Under the pieces are notes generated by a model. That model ran no database searches and was not told where the DNA came from. It saw only the letters and a program-made list of their open reading frames with translations. DNA of 10,843 bases, taken from positions 1 through 10,843 of the forward strand of contig JAHIWJ010000063.1 of assembly GCA_018816205.1 (NCBI GenBank). Direction: 5' to 3'. The DNA comes from Nanobdellota archaeon (GTDB lineage Archaea > Nanobdellota > Nanobdellia > Pacearchaeales > GW2011-AR1). Of the stretch, positions 1-6,300 are shown piece after piece. Both the position numbers and the translations under genes were made by a program. Position 1 is the first letter of the stretch, and the number at the start of each line of letters is the position of its first letter.

Positions 1-249
1 AACATTAACCTCTATCCTCCTGGCCCCGGCTTCAGAAGGGTCAACCACAGTACCAATCAAAGTCTCATTAAGAATTAAAACAACAACAGCATTTGACCCA
101 GACAAAGTTACTGTAGCATTCGCTTCTCCAGTTGTAGAAGCCCTGCCTGTAATTCCCCTAAACCAATCGCCAATTCCCGCAGAAACTAAATAGCTTGACA
201 TAAGAATCAATACCCCAACGACCAAAACAGCATATGCCCCCTTACTCAT
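1..249 (-). CDS. Exported protein with N-terminal hydrophobic anchor and ITG motif (5' part only)
   Basis: The first 83 codons are visible; the gene runs off the left edge. The ATG is at 249-247. The N-terminus is M-S-K-G followed by a hydrophobic segment (about residues 5-24) suited to a signal peptide or membrane anchor. Next comes G-D-W-F-R-G-I-T-G-R-A (about 27-37) and then a beta-rich, Thr/Val-rich stretch with sequons NAT and NET, as expected for an exported beta-sandwich. The W-F-x-x-ITG signature is shared with the large upstream gene and, from my knowledge, is common just after the anchor in exported DPANN proteins; its function is not known to me. The gene starts 52 bases after the stop of the large gene, with its own TATA-like box, so it may be co-transcribed or separately expressed. 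I cannot name the protein from this fragment. Confidence 0.75.
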   Translation of the reverse strand, partial: MSKGAYAVLVVGVLILMSSYLVSAGIGDWFRGITGRASTTGEANATVTLSGSNAVVVLILNETLIGTVVDPSEAGARRIEVNV

Positions 250-284
250 TTTCACTCTCTTTATTCTTTTTCTAAGAAGTTTGT

Positions 285-293
285 CTTTTTAAA
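285..293 (-). promoter_or_regulatory. TATA-like box for the gene at 1-249
   Basis: On the minus strand the gap between the two genes reads CATTTAAAAAGAC. The centre of the A/T box is about 40 bases before the ATG at 249, which predicts a transcript start near 263 and a leader of roughly 14 bases. A weak purine stretch (GAGAGTGA) precedes the start codon. No T-tract follows the upstream stop, so read-through from the large gene is also possible. Confidence 0.4.
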
Positions 294-301
294 TGTTGTT
301 T

Positions 302-3300
302 TTACGAAATCTTTAGTTTAATTACTGCTCTGGAGTACAGTGTCCATATGTTTCTAGGGTCCCTATCCAGAATCCTTGCTATTTCAACATTCTTCACCCC
401 CCTTTCCCTAAAGTAAATGACCACTGCTTCTAAAACACTCAACCGCCTGTCTCTGAACACACTAACAGGCACATAAATTGTATCAGCTCTCACACGCGTT
501 CTCTTTGCTTTCTTCTTTGCCGCATTATGATAATTAATCCAAACCGTCCTATCATCCCTGTTCAATACGCCAGCTATCTCACTATAACTGAATCCTTCAT
601 TCTCTCGAAGATACTTGCAAAGCGCCTCAGAAGGACTTACCTCTTGTCTGAACACATCAATCGGAATCTGCAACCCTTCTCTTGCCCTGCGCACCTCCTC
701 CAACAATTCTGATAAGTTAACCCCTTGTTCTCTCTGAAGTTTTTCATCCAGCAATGCAAGCCCATGAACATCCAGGCCTGGCTTCTGCAGCTTGCGTTTC
801 AGCTTTCCAATCAGGTCAGAACGCTTCTTTCTCTTCTTCCTCCTTCTTCCTCTGCCAACAACAAATGCCGCCAAGGCCATCTGAATAACCCATTCCGAAG
901 GCGTAGAATAAACAGCAGTTGGCAGTTCAGGCACATCCGGAATGCAATAATACAAAATTTCCTGACCAGTAGAGCCGTCATTCACCGAGTGATTGCCTGC
1001 AGGCAAAGATGCACCAGTGACGTTAATCAAAGCCTCATCAATCATCCAGTCCGCAACACTTGGAGCATTGCAAGCATCCGGCGGATCTCCACCCAAAGGG
1101 CTAGCAATACTCACCGTGAAATTCCCAACACCCAATGTATAAGCTCCTGACACAAGATTATATCCTTCAATACTCACGTTTGGAGCATCATAATTGCCTG
1201 TGTTATTAATTAAAGTAAAGGGGCCATAAACATTTGTGTCTGCACTATTTGCACTCCCAAAATCAAGATTGTTCGGTGATATAGCCATTGCCTGCAACAA
1301 ATTATAAGTAAATGTGTTTGTGTCGTTGGATGCACTGGCCCCAGAAAGGTCGTAAGCCTGAATCGAAACATTCCAGTCTCCTGCTTCATCAAAGTACCAC
1401 ATATTTATTGTGCATGAGAAGTTTTTTGAGGTGGCCGTGTCCTGCCCTAAATCTACGCAGGTCAAATTTTGTCGCACCGCCTCTCCGCTTCGCGTGAAGT
1501 TTGCTTTCACGCTTGAAACATTAATATCACCTGCTCCGTTTGCATCACTAACAGTTGCAGTGAATGTTATAGGTGAGATAGTATTCTCTATAGGATTTGT
1601 GTTTGCTATCGGCGAGACGAAGGGGAGGGCGGGGACAATATTGTCTTTTGTAACTGTCCTCTCCTCTGTCTGATTTTTATTTCCTGCCCGGTCAACAGTA
1701 TAACCTCTAAACACATGCGCACCGTCCCCAAGGTTTGTAAAGTTAGCAGAATACTGGTTTGTGGAGGCGTTGTACAAAGCAAGCACCTCTTGACTCGAGA
1801 GGGAGCGGTTAAACAACAACACATCGTCAATTTTTCCAACCATGTCACACCCAAAAAAGTTCATTTCAAAATCAAGATCTGTCTGAACATCTGAAGTGCC
1901 GTCAGAACCGATTTCAGCCCCGTCCACGTAAAACACCACGTCTGTCAGATTATAGACCGAGACTAGATGATGCCACCCGCTTGTAAGTTCTGAAAGAGTC
2001 ATTCCTGATTTTGTGACAGTAAAACCATCATCGTTCATCTCCCCGTAAGCTGAAAGCTCGTATGTCCCCGAACTTTCCGCAGTTCTAAAGAAGAAACTAT
2101 CAGAAGTTCCTGCATAGAAATAGCTGAGATAATCTGTTTGTCCGGTTTCCGGTGGACTATCCAGCTTTACCCACATTGATTGCGTAAACCCGCTAGTCGT
2201 AAGATTCAGGTTGTTGATTGTCGGCGCTTTTATGTAAGCAGAGATTCCATCAACGCTGAACCCCTTGCCAAAATAACCCGCATCAGTCTGCAATGCATCT
2301 CCAACATTGCTTCCATTCCTTGAGTAGAAAGATAAATCCGTCGGCTCTCCGGATGAATTTACATCGCCCATTGTGTAATACAAAAATAAGTCATAGTCAA
2401 AATCAACAAAGGTGTAGTGGTAATTTGTATCGCTGGAAGAAACATTAACATAAATTGAATTTTCTGTTTGGTTCGAGCTATTTGCAGGAGTAGGGCTAGT
2501 GAAGTTGATTGCTGGAATAATTGTGTCTACAGTTACCGTCCTCGTTTCCGTCTGGTTTTTGTTTCCGAAGTCATTAACTGCATAGCCAGTAAACGTATAA
2601 GTCCCTTCTGCCAAATCAGTAAAATTATGCAGATATTGAGCTGATGCATAGTATAAAGAATTGAGTTCTCCAAATGCTAATGTGCGATTGAAAACCAGGA
2701 CCTCATCAATTGTTCCATTGAAACCTGGACCGATTAGAAAATTTGTCCCTTCTGGCGCAGCAGGTATTACGCTTATATTAGAAGGAGATTCCTGCCCTCC
2801 GTCTAAATAAAAGATAGCTTGGGTTCCGTTGAATGAAACAGCAACATAAGTCCAGAGTGTAGTTGAAGAAACCACTAAACTTGAAGTTGTCCAGGAGTTA
2901 TCTCCCGATATAAACTTTAAGTGTCCTGATGCGTCAGCGATTCTAAACTCAAAGTTTCCCAGACCCGCGTTGTCTTGTTTTATTATTATCTGTGATGCAA
3001 TGGCCGTTGGTTTGACCCATGCAGACAGAGTTATGTCCTGTCCCTGAGCAAGTACTTCCCCAGTATCAATGTAATCACCAACACCATCAAAACTAAATGA
3101 CCTTCCAGACGCTCCAAGGATAGTCTGGGCAGCATTTCCTTGTTTACTTCCATTATTTGAATAGGGAGATAAATCAGTTGGGTCTCCTGAACTATTTGTG
3201 TCGTCCATGCGCATCCACAACAAAACATCTCTGTTAAAGTCTGTAAAAACATAATGTTCTCCATTATCTGAGGAAGAAATGTTTACAAAGATTGAATTTG

Positions 3301-6300
3301 CGTTTTGTGAGGAGGCATCTGGAGGAGTTGGGCCCGCGAAGTCTACTGCAGGGGCGGCCACGTTAACCTCGAAGTAATTTATTGATGAAGTGCCGTAATT
3401 GTTTGCAGTGTCGTTGCAGATAAAGGTTATATTGTGCAATGCTTCAGTTAGTCCTGTTTTTGTATAATTTGCTCCCGTGTTGGATGCGTTTAAAGTCATT
3501 GTTACATTGGCTGCGTCATCAAGAGAGAAACCGCACCAAGAAGCAGCTTTATTTATAGATATTTCAAAATCTACAGTTGTTGCACTATATTTTTCACCAT
3601 CCTGAGGAGAAATAACTGTTATTACCGGAATGGTTGCATCAATGGTCACGGTTCTTTGTTCTGTCTGATTCTTATATCCCTGTTTGTCTACTGCATAGCC
3701 TGTGAATGTATGGCTCCCTTCGGCTAATGAAGTAAAATTATTGAAATATTGATTCACGGCTGTGTTATATAAGGCAAGGACTTCCTGGTCTGACAGGGCA
3801 CGATTAAAAACCAAGACCTCATCAATTGTTCCGTTGAAATACTGATGGTTTATTGGGGGGTCTTTTCCGATTGTTTGGATATATCGTGAGTTAGTTATTT
3901 CTACTAAAGGCCGAGAGTCAACTTTTGTTCCGTTTAGATAGAGGGTTATGTCTGTTGTGTTCATTACTCCGACTGCGTGCACCCATGTATTGAATGGTGT
4001 GGCATAATATGCAACGGAATTCACAGTAGTCCCGTATTGTTTAAACTGAAGCAGATTTGTCGTTGGAGCAATCCAAAGACCATATCCAAAATAAGTTCCT
4101 GGTGAACTAAAAGTCATATATGAAGAACAAAATATGCAGGTGCCATAAGAAGCAGTGACTTCATTTAGATTATACCAAGCCGAGATTGTAATATTGCCTG
4201 TGTTGTTTATTTGTCGTTTCAAAGAAATGTAATCTTCGCTGCCATCCATGTATGTTCCATTGCCAAAATATCCGCTTGATGAATTTATTATTGCGTTTAC
4301 TCTTGTTCCGTTATTTGAATAACTTGACAAGTCTGTCGGGTCTCCGGTTGCATTAACATCATCCATACGCATCCAAAGAACTAAGTCATGGTCGAAATCT
4401 GCAAAAGTGTAATGCTGGCTTGCATCTGAGGAAGAAATGTTTACTGGGATTGAATTTGCGCTTTGTGAGGAGGCGTTGCCGGGAGTTGGGGAGGTGAAGT
4501 TTATGGCAGGGGGGGTTGTATCTGGTGGTGCACCGATTGTAATTGTCCTCTCCTCAGTCTGATTTTTGTATCCTAATTTATCTACTGCATAGCCGGTGAA
4601 AGTGTGGCTTCCATCTGCAAGAGCTGTGAAATTATTGAAATATTGGTTTGCTGTTGTATTGTATAAAGCAAGAATCTCTTGGTCTGATAAAGGACGATTG
4701 AAAATCATAACTTCGTCAACTGTGCCGTTGAAACTCTGTGCAATTGTTCTTGACGCACCAATTAACTGTACCACTTCGCCCCCGGGCCATGTTAATGTAT
4801 TTGTTCCGCCAGTAAATGTTATATCAGTTCCGTTTTTGTAAACGAGCATTTCATCTGTCTCGTTTACTTTAGCACAAACAAACTGCCATGTGTCAGCCAC
4901 TATAACCCCAGTTGCAGAAGTTGAAGAAACATCAACTGCTGTGTTTCCCATCCAGAGTGCTAATGCCCCTGTTGTTTCTATTCTTAAATTATACTGCTGA
5001 TTTCTCGTAGTAATAACATCCTTGCCCCTTTTTACAATGCCCATAACAGCGCCTATTTTTTTTGGATAAATCCAAGAGCAAATAGTAAAATTATGCGCGA
5101 GATTAAGCGATGAAGGCAGTGATAAGTCTATATAATCTCCACTGCCGTCCATATAAGTTCCATTCCCCCAATACCCGCTTGTTGAGTCTATTATAGTAGT
5201 CCCCATTTTTGTTCCATTATTTGAATAACTTGATATGTCTGTTGGGTCTCCGCTTGAATTTGTGTCGTCCATTCTGAGCCATAAAACCAAGTCGTGGTCG
5301 AAATCTGTGAAAGCGTAATGGCCCCCGTTGCTGTCGCTTGAAGAAATATTTACAAAGATTGAATTTGCGCTTTGTGAAGAGCCATTTTCCGGAGTTGGAG
5401 GCGTAACAAAGCTAATGTCTGGCGGCGTTGTCGGGTCAATGATGTGGTCGAACTGCACGTCTCCATTTAGGATGAATAAATCAAATGTATCCTGACTTCC
5501 TTGCAGATTTGTTAAATAAATTTTGTTGTACTGGTTGTCATCTAAAGAAGTAAACTCTGCAATTAGTTCAGTTTCCCCTTCTTCGTAAACCTCAATCTTT
5601 GGCGTGCCTGAAATTGTTCTAGGATAAAGAGTTATATCTCTGTCAGAAGTTAGATTTCGTCTAAATGTAACACGCACGTAATGAGTGTCTGGAATTGTTT
5701 CTGACCAGTTTCCATCTAATGCTTTAACTTCTTCGTAAATGTCGCTGACGAACTCTTTGTTTTCATCAAGATGTTCCGCCTTGCTGATTTCAATAATTAA
5801 ATCAAAAGTCTGATTGCTTAAATGCGGAACGACCCATTCAACATAATCAACAAAGCCATCGTTGTCTAAATCAAATTCTTCAAAATCAAAAGCAATTTTT
5901 ACTTTCTCTTCGATAGTAATTTGCTTTTTTGTTTCCTCTCTTTTGTTTAATTCTGATACTGCAAAGCCTGTTAAAAAGGAACCTGTTATTTCTGCTGAGG
6001 AATTTGTTTCTTCTGCCGGAATTGTTTCTTCTTGTGTTTGTTCTTCTTCGGGCAATTCTTTTTCCTTTGTTTTTTCAATTTTCTCTTCTTTTATTTTTTC
6101 TGTTGCGTTGACATATCCGAAAGAAACAGCATCTTCGTAATCAGCATACCAATAGAACTTTATTTCGTTAGAACCCATTGGCACTTTATTTTCAATTGTG
6201 GTGTAAGCCAAAACATCGGTGTAATTTAATCCATCAGGACCAGAGACGATTATCCTCTTGCCGTTGTTTATATTTTGTTCGGCCGAGGTAGGTGCCTGCG

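Noticed and set aside
725..1150. Plus-strand 141-codon open frame
   Set aside because: It is antisense to the basic cluster and last beta-sandwich of the giant protein, has no promoter or Shine-Dalgarno, and shows no recognisable protein pattern.
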